A stretch of DNA of 64,000 nt from Ancylobacter dichloromethanicus (GTDB lineage Bacteria > Pseudomonadota > Alphaproteobacteria > Rhizobiales > Xanthobacteraceae). Location of the stretch: positions 105,481 through 169,480 of the forward strand of contig NZ_JAHBGC010000017.1 of NCBI RefSeq assembly GCF_018390645.1, read 5' to 3'. Position 1 is the first letter of the stretch. The number at the start of each line of letters is the position of its first letter. Both the position numbers and the translations under genes were made by a program. The notes below the pieces were generated by a model. It had not been told where the DNA came from, made no database searches, and saw nothing but the letters and a program-made list of their open reading frames with translations. Below, one piece after another: positions 34,046 through 43,234 of this stretch.

Positions 34046-35458
34046 TCAGAACTGCGGCGGAGCCATGTCGAGCGGCGGCACGTCGAACTGGGGAATGTCC
34101 AGCTCGATGGTCGAAGGATCGACGCTCGGGCCAGCGCTGATCCAGTAGGTCACCGCGTCCGGCCACAGGATCACCACCACCACCAAGATGAGCTGCATCA
34201 GCAGCCACGGAATCGCGCCCCAGTAGATCTGCGAGGTGCGGATCGACTTCGGCGCGATGCCGCGCAGATAGAACAGCGCGAAGCCGAAGGGAGGGTGCAT
34301 GAAGGCGGTCTGCATGTTCACGCACAGCAGCACGCCGAACCAGATCAGGTTGATGTCGAGCTTCATCGCCACCGGCACCAGCAGCGGCACGATGATGAAG
34401 GCGATCTCGAAGAAATCGAGAAAAAAGGCGATGAAGAAGATGAACACATTGACGAAAATGAGAAAACCGGCCCGCCCGCCGGGTAGTTGGGAAAGCAGGT
34501 GTTCGATCCACAGCGCCCCGTCCATGCCCTGGAACACCAGGCTGAACACGGTGGCACCGATGAGGATGAACACCACCATGGCGGTGAGGCGGGCGGTAGA
34601 GGCCATCGCCTGACGGATCAGCGGCCAGGTCAGCCGTCCATGCAGCGCCGCCAGCAAGATGGCGCCGACCGCCCCCATCGCCCCCGCCTCGGTCGGCGTG
34701 GCGAGGCCCATGGCCAGCGTACCGAGCACCAGCAGGATCAGCACGATGGAGGGCACCATACCCCACAGAACCTGCCGGATCAGCGGCCAGCCGCCCTCTC
34801 CGCGCGCTTCGGGCGGCAGAGGCGGCATGTGCTGCGGCTTGATCAGCGACAGCACGAACACATAGCCGAGGAAGATCAGCACCTGCAGCAGCGAGGGGCC
34901 GATGGCGCCGAGATACATCTCGCCCACCGGTCGGCCGAGTTGCTCGGCCAGCACGATCAGCACCAGCGAGGGCGGGATGAGTTGGGTGATGGTGCCAGAG
35001 GCGGCGATGACGCCGGTGGCGAGCCGCTCATTATAGCCGTAGCGCAACATCACCGGCAGCGAGATCACCCCCATGGCGATGACCGACGCCGCCACCGTGC
35101 CGGTGATGGCGCCGAGAATCGCGCCGACCACGATCACCGCGTAGGCGAGGCCGCCAGGCACCTTGCCGAACAGCTTGCCGGTGCCCTCCAGCAGATCCTC
35201 GGCGAGGCCGCAGCGCTCCAGCACCGCCCCCATGAAGGTGAAGAAAGGAATCGCCAGAAGCAGGTCATTGGAGATGATGCCGTAGAAGCGGAACGGCAGC
35301 GCCTGCAGGAAGCTGAAGGTGAAATGATCGGTCAGTATGCCGAGCGAGCCGAAGAACAGGCCGACCGCGATCAGCGAGAAAGCGACGGGAAAGCCGGCCA
35401 GCATGAAACAGATCATGCCGGCGAACATGAGCGGAGGCATCACGCCATAGGAGAACAT
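34046..35458 (-). CDS. dctM: TRAP transporter large permease (DctM type)
   Basis: The 470-residue product is the large membrane subunit of a tripartite ATP-independent periplasmic transporter, which uses ion gradients to import acids. Hallmarks are the alternating hydrophobic helices, AIPFFTFMGAVLERCGLAEDLLE, GLAYAVIVVGAILGAITGTVAASVIAMGVI, TQLIPPSLVLIVLAEQ, ATPTEAGAMGAVGAI and FAFGLFYLRG-like PPFGFALFYLRG. The C-terminal 25 residues are Pro/Asp-rich. The small permease lies 61 bp upstream. No binding-protein gene is in the window on either side. Confidence 0.93.
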   Translation of the reverse strand: MFSYGVMPPLMFAGMICFMLAGFPVAFSLIAVGLFFGSLGILTDHFTFSFLQALPFRFYGIISNDLLLAIPFFTFMGAVLERCGLAEDLLEGTGKLFGKVPGGLAYAVIVVGAILGAITGTVAASVIAMGVISLPVMLRYGYNERLATGVIAASGTITQLIPPSLVLIVLAEQLGRPVGEMYLGAIGPSLLQVLIFLGYVFVLSLIKPQHMPPLPPEARGEGGWPLIRQVLWGMVPSIVLILLVLGTLAMGLATPTEAGAMGAVGAILLAALHGRLTWPLIRQAMASTARLTAMVVFILIGATVFSLVFQGMDGALWIEHLLSQLPGGRAGFLIFVNVFIFFIAFFLDFFEIAFIIVPLLVPVAMKLDINLIWFGVLLCVNMQTAFMHPPFGFALFYLRGIAPKSIRTSQIYWGAIPWLLMQLILVVVVILWPDAVTYWISAGPSVDPSTIELDIPQFDVPPLDMAPPQF

Positions 35459-35519
35459 GCAAGGCTCGTGCGTCGGGAAGGAAGGGACTGGCGGTCAGGG
35501 GCCGGCTTTCGCGGCGCTC

Positions 35520-36059
35520 CTATTGGTGCGGCTTCTCGTAATCGGTGGCGATCTCGATCGCGCCGGAGAGCGCGGCGACGCGCTTGATCAGTTCCGAGAG
35601 CCCCTGAATGGTGAGCAGCGCGAAGCCCAGCGGCAACAAAAGCTTGGCCGGCCAGAGGATCAGCCCGCCGGCATTCTGCGACACCTCGTCGGAGACGAAG
35701 GACTGCCAGAAGAATGGAAAGCTCAGCCAGGCGAGGTAGAGGCCGGCGGGGATGAGGATCAGCGCGAAGCCGAGCGTGTCGATCCACAGCCGGACGCGCG
35801 GTGAAACCGACATGTAGACGAGGTCGACCCGCACATGCTCGTTGCGCTTCAGCGTGTAGGGCGCCCCGAGCAGCACCACGGCACCGAACAGGTACCACTG
35901 GACCTCCAGCAACCCGTTGGTCGAATAGCTGAACAGGTAGCGCACGGTCGCATTGCCGGCGCTGACGAGGCAGGCGAACAGCACGCAGTAATCCGCGATG
36001 TGTCCGAACCGCTCGTTCAATCCGTCGACGACGCGGCTGAAAGCGAGCAGCCCACCCAT
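35520..36059 (-). CDS. dctQ: TRAP transporter small permease (DctQ type)
   Basis: The 179-residue product has four transmembrane helices and the DctQ pattern: LFACLVSAGNATVRYLFSYSTNGLLEVQWYLFGAVVLLGAPYTLKRNEHVRVDLVY (in pieces), then ILWPAKLLLPLGFALLTIQGLSELIKR. It pairs with the large permease just downstream. I use the ATG at 36059, preceded by GAGGGGG; upstream in-frame ATGs add low-complexity sequence. The substrate is unknown because the binding protein is absent. Confidence 0.9.
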   Translation of the reverse strand: MGGLLAFSRVVDGLNERFGHIADYCVLFACLVSAGNATVRYLFSYSTNGLLEVQWYLFGAVVLLGAPYTLKRNEHVRVDLVYMSVSPRVRLWIDTLGFALILIPAGLYLAWLSFPFFWQSFVSDEVSQNAGGLILWPAKLLLPLGFALLTIQGLSELIKRVAALSGAIEIATDYEKPHQ

Positions 36060-36353
36060 CGCATCCCCCTCATTCTGGCCGGCTTTTTCGTTGCGACCGG
36101 CTGCCCCATCGCCGCCCCCGCCGTTGGCGGCAAGATAGACCATCGTCTCACGCAAAATAACCCGCGTCCGGCCGCGATGCTCCTCCAGCCGGCGAACGTC
36201 GCCGTGATGTGACACTTTTGCGTATGCCTGAAGGGCTGGCGGGTGGCACTCTGCTCCGAGCCACTGAGGCGACGCTGCGTCATCGCGATTTGCCGATCTG
36301 GTGCGGCATGCTATCCCGCTTGCTTCGCCCCGCCCGGTTCCACGAAAGCTCCT

Positions 36354-37379
36354 ATGACCTCCAGCGCGCTCCGTCTCCCGCTCGGTATCTGCGCGTTCAT
36401 TCTCGCCGCCGGCGCGATCTATCTCGCCAGGTCGGTAGTGGCGCCGGTCGCTTTTGCGCTTTTCATCATCGCGCTGGTCTGGCCGCTGCAGGTTCGACTG
36501 CAGCAGCGACTGCCGGCACTGGTGGCGATGATGGTGACCCTCGCGCTGACCATTCTCGCTCTGGCGCTGCTCGGCTATGTCACCATCTGGGGCTTCAGCC
36601 AGGCAGGGCGCTGGCTGATCGCCAATGCCGGCCGCTTCCAGGCGATCTACACCGAGACCGCCGCGCAGCTGGAAGAGATAGGCCTCTATTCGGCCGGCAT
36701 GCTGGCCGACACCTTCAACGCGAGCTGGCTCATCGGCGCCTTTCAGAGCCTCGCGGGGCGGCTCAACGGCATGTTCGGCTTCGGCGTGGTGACGCTGATC
36801 TTCGTCATGCTCGGCCTGCTGGAGGTCGACATCGTCCGCACCAAGCTGCTCGCCGAGGCCGGAGAGACCGGGCGGCGGCTGGTGCGAGCCTGCGCGGCGA
36901 CGGCGGCGAAGTTCCGCACCTACATGATGGTGCGCACGGTGATGAGCGTGCTGACCGGTGTCTTCGTCTGGGCGCTCTCCGCCGCCATCGGGCTCGATCT
37001 CGCCCTCGCCTTCGGCGTCATCGCCTTCGCGCTCAACTACATCCCCTTCATCGGCCCGCTGGTGGCGACGCTGCTGCCCACCTTCTTCGCGCTGGCGCAG
37101 TTCGGCTCGTGGGAAACGGCGGTGGCGGTGTTCCTCGCCATGAACGTGATCCAGTTCTTCAGTGGCAGCTATATCGAGCCGCGCATGGCGGGGAAGGCGC
37201 TCGCCATCTCGCCTTTCCTGGTGCTGTTCGCCGTGTTTTTCTGGGCGTTCATGTGGGGGCTGTCCGGGGCCTTCATCGGCGTGCCGCTGGTCATCGCCGC
37301 CCTGACCTTCTGCGAGGAGGGTGACGGCACGCGCTGGCTCGCCCGCCTGCTCTCCGGCCGCGAGGAGCCCGTCGTCTGA
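36354..37379 (+). CDS. AI-2E family transporter
   Basis: The 341-residue product is an AI-2E (TqsA/PerM) permease with about eight helices: LGICAFILAAGAIYLARSVVAPVAFALFIIALVWPLQ, MVTLALTILALALLGYV, KFRTYMMVRTVMSVLTGVFVW and the signature FALNYIPFIGPLVATLLPTFFAL...IEPRMAGKALAISPFLVLFAVFFW (in pieces). Members export autoinducer-2 or exchange Na+/H+; the role here is open. The ATG at 36354 gives a typical N-terminus. The 294-bp gap to the TRAP genes shows no gene. It ends 2 bp before the next gene. Confidence 0.92.
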   Translation: MTSSALRLPLGICAFILAAGAIYLARSVVAPVAFALFIIALVWPLQVRLQQRLPALVAMMVTLALTILALALLGYVTIWGFSQAGRWLIANAGRFQAIYTETAAQLEEIGLYSAGMLADTFNASWLIGAFQSLAGRLNGMFGFGVVTLIFVMLGLLEVDIVRTKLLAEAGETGRRLVRACAATAAKFRTYMMVRTVMSVLTGVFVWALSAAIGLDLALAFGVIAFALNYIPFIGPLVATLLPTFFALAQFGSWETAVAVFLAMNVIQFFSGSYIEPRMAGKALAISPFLVLFAVFFWAFMWGLSGAFIGVPLVIAALTFCEEGDGTRWLARLLSGREEPVV

Positions 37380-37381
37380 TC

Positions 37382-38842
37382 ATGAGCGCCCTCTTCAAAG
37401 CCCTGCGCAGGCTCCTCAAATGGGCGGCGCTACTGGCGCTGGTTCTGTTCGTCGCCTTCCTCGGCTCCCGGGTCTGGTTCGCGCAGAGCGGGCCGCCGCT
37501 GGAGCCCTGGCACACTTTCGTGCCGGAGGAGATGAGCGTCTCCGAACTCGACAAGGCGGACTGGCGCGGCTACCTCGCCCGCGAGGACAAGCTGTTCGCT
37601 GACGTCACCCGCGAGGTGGTGCAGAAGCTGCCGGAGGAGGACAGGGTTCCCTCCAACCGCTATTTCGCCGGCAGCGTGGTCTACCCGCCGCACCTCACCC
37701 ATGACTGGAACCGCTCCTACGAGCTGGCGCCGGCGGGCGAACCGGTCGGCGTCGTCGTGCTGCTGCACGGACTGACCGATTCGCCCTACAGCCTGCGCCA
37801 TGTCGCCCGGCGCTATCTCGCCAACGGCTTCCTCGTCGTTGCCCCGCGCCTGCCCGGTCACGGAACGGTTCCGGCCGGGCTTACCGAGGTCGAATGGGAA
37901 GACTGGCTGGCGGCGACGCGGCTTGCGGTGCGCGAGGCGGCCGCCCGCGTGCCGGGCAAGAAGCTGGAAATCGTCGGCTTCTCCAATGGCGGGGCGCTGG
38001 CGCTGAAATACGCGCTCGACGCGCTCAGCGACGAAAAGCTGGTGCGCCCCACCCGGCTGGTGCTCATCTCGCCGATGATCGGCATCACGCGCTTCGCCCG
38101 CTTCGCCGGGCTGGCGGCGCTGCCGGCCTATCTGCCGGCCTTCGACAAGGCGGCGTGGCTCGGCCTGGTGCCGGAATTCAACCCTTTCAAATACAACAGC
38201 TTTCCGGTGAATGGCGCGGTGCAGTCGCATCGGCTGACGCGGGCCCTGCAGGCCTCGATCACCGCGCAGGCGCGGGCGGGACGCCTGAAGGACCTGGCGC
38301 CGGTGCTGACCTTCCAGTCGGTGATGGATTTCACCGTCTCGACCCGCGCCATCGTCGACGCCCTGTATCGCCAGCTACCGGCAAATGGCAGCGAGCTGGT
38401 GCTGTTCGACATCAACCGCAACACCAAGCTCGGCCCGCTTTTGCGCGCGACCTCCTATACGGCGCTGCTGCGCCTGCTGCCGCCGCTGCCGCGCACTTTC
38501 CGCACCGTCATCATCACCAATGAGGATGCCGGCAGCGACCTGGTGGTCGAGCGCTCCATCCCCGCCGGCGGAACGGAAGAGACGGTCCGCCCGCTGGGGC
38601 TCTCCTATCCGATCGACGTCTATTCGCTCTCCCACGTCGCCCTGCCCTTCCCGCCGGAGGATGCGCTGTACGGCTCGCATCCCGATCCGGACGAGAATTT
38701 CGGGCTCCAGCTCGGCGCCATGGCCGTGCGCGGCGAGCGCGGGGCACTGATCGTCAGCCTCGACGCGCTGGTGCGGATGTCGTCCAACCCGTTCTTTTCC
38801 TACATGAACGACCGGATCGCGCCACCCGCGCCGACGCCGTGA
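37382..38842 (+). CDS. Membrane-anchored alpha/beta hydrolase
   Basis: The 486-residue product has an N-terminal signal anchor (LLKWAALLALVLFVAFLGSRVWFA) and a large alpha/beta-hydrolase domain: VGVVVLLHGLTDSPYSLRHVARRYLANGFLVVAPRLPGHG, the nucleophile elbow GFSNGG with Ser201, and a likely catalytic His in SLSHVALPFPPEDALYG. It resembles carboxylesterase/lysophospholipase-type enzymes and faces the periplasm by prediction. It starts 2 bp after the AI-2E permease stop, so the two are probably co-translated. The substrate is unknown. Confidence 0.88.
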   Translation: MSALFKALRRLLKWAALLALVLFVAFLGSRVWFAQSGPPLEPWHTFVPEEMSVSELDKADWRGYLAREDKLFADVTREVVQKLPEEDRVPSNRYFAGSVVYPPHLTHDWNRSYELAPAGEPVGVVVLLHGLTDSPYSLRHVARRYLANGFLVVAPRLPGHGTVPAGLTEVEWEDWLAATRLAVREAAARVPGKKLEIVGFSNGGALALKYALDALSDEKLVRPTRLVLISPMIGITRFARFAGLAALPAYLPAFDKAAWLGLVPEFNPFKYNSFPVNGAVQSHRLTRALQASITAQARAGRLKDLAPVLTFQSVMDFTVSTRAIVDALYRQLPANGSELVLFDINRNTKLGPLLRATSYTALLRLLPPLPRTFRTVIITNEDAGSDLVVERSIPAGGTEETVRPLGLSYPIDVYSLSHVALPFPPEDALYGSHPDPDENFGLQLGAMAVRGERGALIVSLDALVRMSSNPFFSYMNDRIAPPAPTP

Positions 38843-38849
38843 ACGGGCG

Positions 38850-41800
38850 TCACCTCGCCGGCGCCCGCTCCCGTCCCAGCGCCGCGAGATAGAGCGCCGG
38901 CAGGAAGATCAGCGTCAGCAGGGTGGCGACCAGAAGCCCGCCCATGATGGCGAAGGCCATGGGGCCCCAGAAGACGGTGGGGGCGATGGGGATCATGCCG
39001 AGCACGGTCGACACCGCCGTCAGCATGATCGGGGTGAAGCGGGCGCAGGAGGCGTCGATCACCGCCTCGCGCGCGCTCTTGCCGGCGGCGCGCTCGGATT
39101 CGATCTGACCTATTAGAATCACAGCGTTTTTTATGATCATGCCGATGAGCGCCAGCACGCCGAGGATGGCGACGAAGCCGAGCGGGCGGTTCGAGACCAG
39201 CAGCGCCAGCACCACGCCGATCAGTCCCAGCGGCGCCACGCTGACGACCAGCGAGGCCAGTGAGAAGCGCTTGAGCTGGAGCATGAGGACGGTGAGCATG
39301 ATGAGGATCATCACCGGCACCACCGCCATCACCGAGGCCAGCGAGGCCGCGCTCTCCTCCACCGTGCCGCCGGTGTCGATGCGGTAGCCTTCCGGCAGCG
39401 TCTTCGCCAGCGTCTCGATCTCGGGGGCAAGCTGGGCCACCACCGTCTCCGGCAGCTCGCCGGCGGCGATGTCGGACTGGACGGTGAGCGCGGGCAGCCG
39501 GTCGCGCCGCCACACCAGCGGGTAGGTCTGCTCATAGTCGAAGCTGGCGAACTGGCTGAGCGGCACGGTGCGCCCGCCGGGCAGCGGCACCTCCAGCGTG
39601 CGCAGCGTGTCGAGCGAGACGCGCTGCTCGTCGGTGGCGCGCAGCACCACGTCGACGAGGTAGATGTCGTCGCGTACCTGCGTCACCGGCGCGCCGGTGA
39701 CCACGGTGTTCAGCACCGAGCCGATGGCCTCGGTGGAAAGACCGAGGAGACGCGCCTGGTCCTGGTCGACGCGGATGCGGATCTCGCGCGCCGGCTCGAT
39801 CCAGTCATAGTTCACCGTGCGCGTCAGCGGGTCGGCGGCGATGACCTCGGCCAGCTTGAAGGCGATGTCGCGCACCTGCCCGAGATCGGGCCCGACCACC
39901 CGGTACTGGATCGGCCAGCCGACCGGCGGCCCCAGTTCCAGCGGCGAGACGCGGCTCACCACATTGGGGAACTCATCCGCCAGCAGCGTCGCCAGCTTCG
40001 CCTCCAGCCGCTGGCGCGCCGCGACATCCTTGGCCACCACCACGGCCTGGCCGAAGAAGTCGTTGGGAAGCTGGGCGTTGAGCGGCAGGTAGAAGCGGAT
40101 CGCGCCGCGCCCGACATAGCCGCTCCAGCGCGCCACGTCCGGGTCGTCCCTCAGGGCGTCGTCGAGCCGCGCCATGGCACGGTCGGTGGCATGGATCGAG
40201 GCGTTCTGCGGCAATTGCAGGTCGACCAGCAGCTCGGGCCGGTCGGATGAGGGGAAGAACTGGCGCGGGATCAGCGGCAGCGCCAGCACGGCGGCGGCGA
40301 ACAGCGCCAGCGTGACGGCGATGGTGACCCAGCGCGCGGTGAGCGCGGCGGAGAGGAAGCCGCGATAGGTCCGCATGATCCGGCCCGGTCCGCCGCCGGC
40401 GTTCTTCGGCGGCTTCAGGATGACGAGGCCGATCAGCGGGGCGAACAGCACCGCCACCAGCCAGGACACCAGCAGCGCGATGCTGACCACCGCGAACAGG
40501 GTGAAGGTGTATTCGCCCGCCGACGAGGCGGCGAACCCCACCGGCACGAAGCCGGCGATGGTGACCAGCGTGCCGGCCAGCATGGCGAAGGCATAGGTCT
40601 TGAAGGCGAAGACCGCCGCCACCTCCTTGGGCTCGCCGGCGGCGAGGCGCCCGAGCGTGGCGTCGGTGGTGGTCATGGCGTCGTCGACCATCAGCGCCAG
40701 CGCGATGATGAGCGCGCCGAGCGAGATGCGCTGCATGTCGATGTTGAGCAGCCACATGATGGCGAACACGCCCGCCAGCGTCAGCGGAATGGTCAGCGCC
40801 ACCATCAGGCCGGCCCGCACGCCGAGGGCGATGAAGCTGACCACGAGGATGATGAGGATGGCCTGCCACAGCGATTCCATGAATTCGGAGATCGCGCCGG
40901 CCACCGTCACCGCCTGGTCGGCCACCAGATGCGGCTCGATGCCGATCGGCAGCTCGGCGGTGATCGCCGCCATCGCCGCGTCGACATTGCGGCCGAGCTG
41001 GAGGATGTCGCCGCCCTCGCGCATGGCGATGGCGAGGCCGATGGCCGGCTGGCCATTGGCGCGGAACAGCGGGCGTGGCGGGTCGGCATAGCCGCGCCGC
41101 ACCGTGGCGATGTCGGCGAGCCGCAGCATGCGCCCGTCCACGGCGAAATTGATGTTGGCGATATCCTGCTCGGAGCCGAACGCACCAGTGACGTCGATCA
41201 CCAGTTTCTCGTCGCCGGTCTGGATGGTGCCCGAGGGCTGCACCACGTTCTGCGCCCGCAGGGCGGAGACGAGGGCGGAGCGGTTGATGCCGAGATTGGC
41301 CAGTTCCCGAACCGAGAACTCGACGAAGATCTGCTCGTCCTGCTCGCCCAGAAGCTCGATCTTGGCGACGTCGGGCACCTGTAGCAGTCGGGAGCGCGCC
41401 GCTTCCACATAGTCGCGCAACTCGCGATGGGTGAAGCCATCGGCGGTGAAGCCGTAGATCAGGCCGAACGTGTCGCCGAACTCGTCGTTGAAGCCGGGCC
41501 CGACCACCCCGCGCGGCAGGGTATGGGCCATGTCACCGATGCTCTTGCGCACATGGTACCAGACATCGGGCACCTCCTGCGCGGTGGTGCTGCCCTTGAG
41601 GTTGACGAAGATGGTGGTGATGCCGGGGCGGGTATAGCTGCGGATGAAATCGAGATGCGGGGTTTCCTGCAGCGTCCGCTCCAGCCGCTCCGTCACCTGC
41701 TGGAGCGTGTCCTCCACGCCGGCACCCGGCCATGCCGCCTGCACCACCATGGTCTTGATGATGAAGGAGGGGTCCTCGGCCCGGCCGAGCCGCGTATAGG

Positions 41801-41888
41801 CGAACACCCCGGCGAACACGACCGCCAGCATGAAGAAGATGACCAGCGAACGCTCGCGGACAGCCCATTCCGACAGGTTGAACCGCAT
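38850..41888 (-). CDS. RND family efflux transporter permease
   Basis: The 1,012-residue product is an AcrB-like resistance-nodulation-division pump of the inner membrane. It has the start MRFNLSEWAVRERSLVIFFMLAVV, periplasmic porter segments, and the TM4 aspartate pair in IIALALMVDDAMTTTDATLG. PVTIPLTLAGVFAIMWLLNI-type helices follow. It ends in ALIGMIIKNAVILIGQIESERAAGKSAREAVIDA and GLLVATLLTLIFLPALY. Length is normal. The start at 41888 overlaps the stop of the adaptor gene (ATGA), so the two are coupled. No outer-membrane channel gene is present. The drug or ion class is not certain; HAE1-like is more likely than metal-type. Confidence 0.94.
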   Translation of the reverse strand: MRFNLSEWAVRERSLVIFFMLAVVFAGVFAYTRLGRAEDPSFIIKTMVVQAAWPGAGVEDTLQQVTERLERTLQETPHLDFIRSYTRPGITTIFVNLKGSTTAQEVPDVWYHVRKSIGDMAHTLPRGVVGPGFNDEFGDTFGLIYGFTADGFTHRELRDYVEAARSRLLQVPDVAKIELLGEQDEQIFVEFSVRELANLGINRSALVSALRAQNVVQPSGTIQTGDEKLVIDVTGAFGSEQDIANINFAVDGRMLRLADIATVRRGYADPPRPLFRANGQPAIGLAIAMREGGDILQLGRNVDAAMAAITAELPIGIEPHLVADQAVTVAGAISEFMESLWQAILIILVVSFIALGVRAGLMVALTIPLTLAGVFAIMWLLNIDMQRISLGALIIALALMVDDAMTTTDATLGRLAAGEPKEVAAVFAFKTYAFAMLAGTLVTIAGFVPVGFAASSAGEYTFTLFAVVSIALLVSWLVAVLFAPLIGLVILKPPKNAGGGPGRIMRTYRGFLSAALTARWVTIAVTLALFAAAVLALPLIPRQFFPSSDRPELLVDLQLPQNASIHATDRAMARLDDALRDDPDVARWSGYVGRGAIRFYLPLNAQLPNDFFGQAVVVAKDVAARQRLEAKLATLLADEFPNVVSRVSPLELGPPVGWPIQYRVVGPDLGQVRDIAFKLAEVIAADPLTRTVNYDWIEPAREIRIRVDQDQARLLGLSTEAIGSVLNTVVTGAPVTQVRDDIYLVDVVLRATDEQRVSLDTLRTLEVPLPGGRTVPLSQFASFDYEQTYPLVWRRDRLPALTVQSDIAAGELPETVVAQLAPEIETLAKTLPEGYRIDTGGTVEESAASLASVMAVVPVMILIMLTVLMLQLKRFSLASLVVSVAPLGLIGVVLALLVSNRPLGFVAILGVLALIGMIIKNAVILIGQIESERAAGKSAREAVIDASCARFTPIMLTAVSTVLGMIPIAPTVFWGPMAFAIMGGLLVATLLTLIFLPALYLAALGRERAPAR

Positions 41889-42973
41889 CACGAGCCCGCC
41901 CCGAGCAGGCGCACCTTCTGGCCGGGATGCAGCGCCTGCACGCCCGCGCTCACCACCACCTCGCCCGGGCTGAGCCCGGATTCCACCGTCACCGACGCCT
42001 GCGAGAAGCGGCGTACCTCGATGTTGCGCAGTGCCACCGTCTGCGTCGCCGGGTCGAACACCCACACCGCCGGACGGTCATTCACCGCCGTGAGCGCGGA
42101 GGCCGGAAGCTCGATCGCCGCCGCGCCTGCCAACTCCACCCGCCCGATGACGGTGGAGCCCAGCCGCATGGCCGCCGGCGGGTTGTCGAGGCCGACCCGC
42201 ACGCGGAAGGTGCGGGTCACCGGGTCCGCCTGCGGCGCCACCTCGCGCACCCGGCCGGTGGCGGTGACCTTGGGATCGTCGCTGAGCGAAACGGTGATGA
42301 CCGGATCGGCCGGTGCGGCGCGCAGCATGTTGGCGGGGACGTCGAACACCGCGTCGCGCCCGCCCTGCCGGGCCAGCTGGAGGATCATCTGCCCGGCCTG
42401 CACCACCTCGCCCGGCTCGCCGCCGCGCGCGGTCACCGTGCCGGCGGCGTCGGCGACGAGATCGGTGTAGCTGACATTATCCTGCGCGATCTTGAGCTGG
42501 GCTTCGGCATCGTCCACCCCCGATTGCGCCGCCTGCAGCGCGGAGCGGGCGGCATCGTGGTTGGCCTGGGTGGTGAAGCCGTTGCCGAGCAGACGCTCCT
42601 GCCGCTCGAACGTGTTGGCGGCGGTGACGAGCTGGCTTTCCGCCGCCGCCAGCGCCGCCTGCGCCGAGCGCAGCGCGTTGAGCGCGTTCTGCGGATCGAG
42701 CCGGGCGACCACCTGGCCGGCCGCGACCTGATCGCCGACATTGGCGCTGCGCTCGATCATCCGGCCGGAGACGCGGAAGGCGAGCGCGGCTTCGTCCTGC
42801 GCCTGCACCTCGCCGGTGAAGGAGGCGGCCTGCCCGCCCGCGCCCTTCTCCACCGTGACCACCCGCACCGGACGGGGCGCGGGCGCCTCGGCCTCGCTTT
42901 CCTGGCCGCATCCGGCAAGAAGAAGACTGGCACCGAGCGCCACCGCTCCCATCCACGGCTTCATCGTCGTCAT
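41888..42973 (-). CDS. RND efflux periplasmic adaptor (lipoprotein)
   Basis: The 361-residue product is a membrane-fusion adaptor: lipobox LLLAGC with lipidated Cys22, barrel-sandwich pieces (VSGRMIERSANVGDQVAAGQVVARLD), a coiled-coil hairpin (ALRSAQAALAAAESQLVTAANTFERQERLLGNGFTT) and the second lipoyl half (DNVSYTDLVADAAGTVTARGGEPGEVV). The C-terminal beta-barrel part includes VRLLGAGS at the end. AGGAGCG precedes the ATG at 42973. It links the pump to an outer-membrane channel encoded elsewhere. Confidence 0.93.
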   Translation of the reverse strand: MTTMKPWMGAVALGASLLLAGCGQESEAEAPAPRPVRVVTVEKGAGGQAASFTGEVQAQDEAALAFRVSGRMIERSANVGDQVAAGQVVARLDPQNALNALRSAQAALAAAESQLVTAANTFERQERLLGNGFTTQANHDAARSALQAAQSGVDDAEAQLKIAQDNVSYTDLVADAAGTVTARGGEPGEVVQAGQMILQLARQGGRDAVFDVPANMLRAAPADPVITVSLSDDPKVTATGRVREVAPQADPVTRTFRVRVGLDNPPAAMRLGSTVIGRVELAGAAAIELPASALTAVNDRPAVWVFDPATQTVALRNIEVRRFSQASVTVESGLSPGEVVVSAGVQALHPGQKVRLLGAGS

Positions 42974-43070
42974 AGCGGGTCGCTCCTCGCCAACGCTCAC
43001 TCGCCGGCAACTCCCCGGCCGGATGGATGCCCATCCACCGGAACCCGTGCCGATGGCCCGATTCTACCTG

Positions 43071-43104
43071 TCGACATTACAGCGACGCGACGTCACGTAA
43101 ATGT
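43071..43104. promoter_or_regulatory. Imperfect inverted repeat upstream of the RND operon
   Basis: TCGACATTAC and GTAAATGTCC form an imperfect dyad (one base missing in the left arm) around AGCGACGCGACGTCAC, about 100 bp upstream of the adaptor start. Its size and position are consistent with a TetR-type operator or promoter, but no regulator gene is adjacent. The 261-bp gap between the divergent adaptor and DUF900 genes has no other feature that I can support. Confidence 0.35.
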
Positions 43105-43234
43105 CCATGTGCGGACGGCATGCTGGAGCGCCGCCCGCCTCGGCGGCCGCCCCGGCGCCGGGACGACTCGCCTTCGCGCCGAGGGCACGCTAATGCTGGC
43201 CCGGTCATCGCGGGCGGGAGACCACGGAGCCGGA

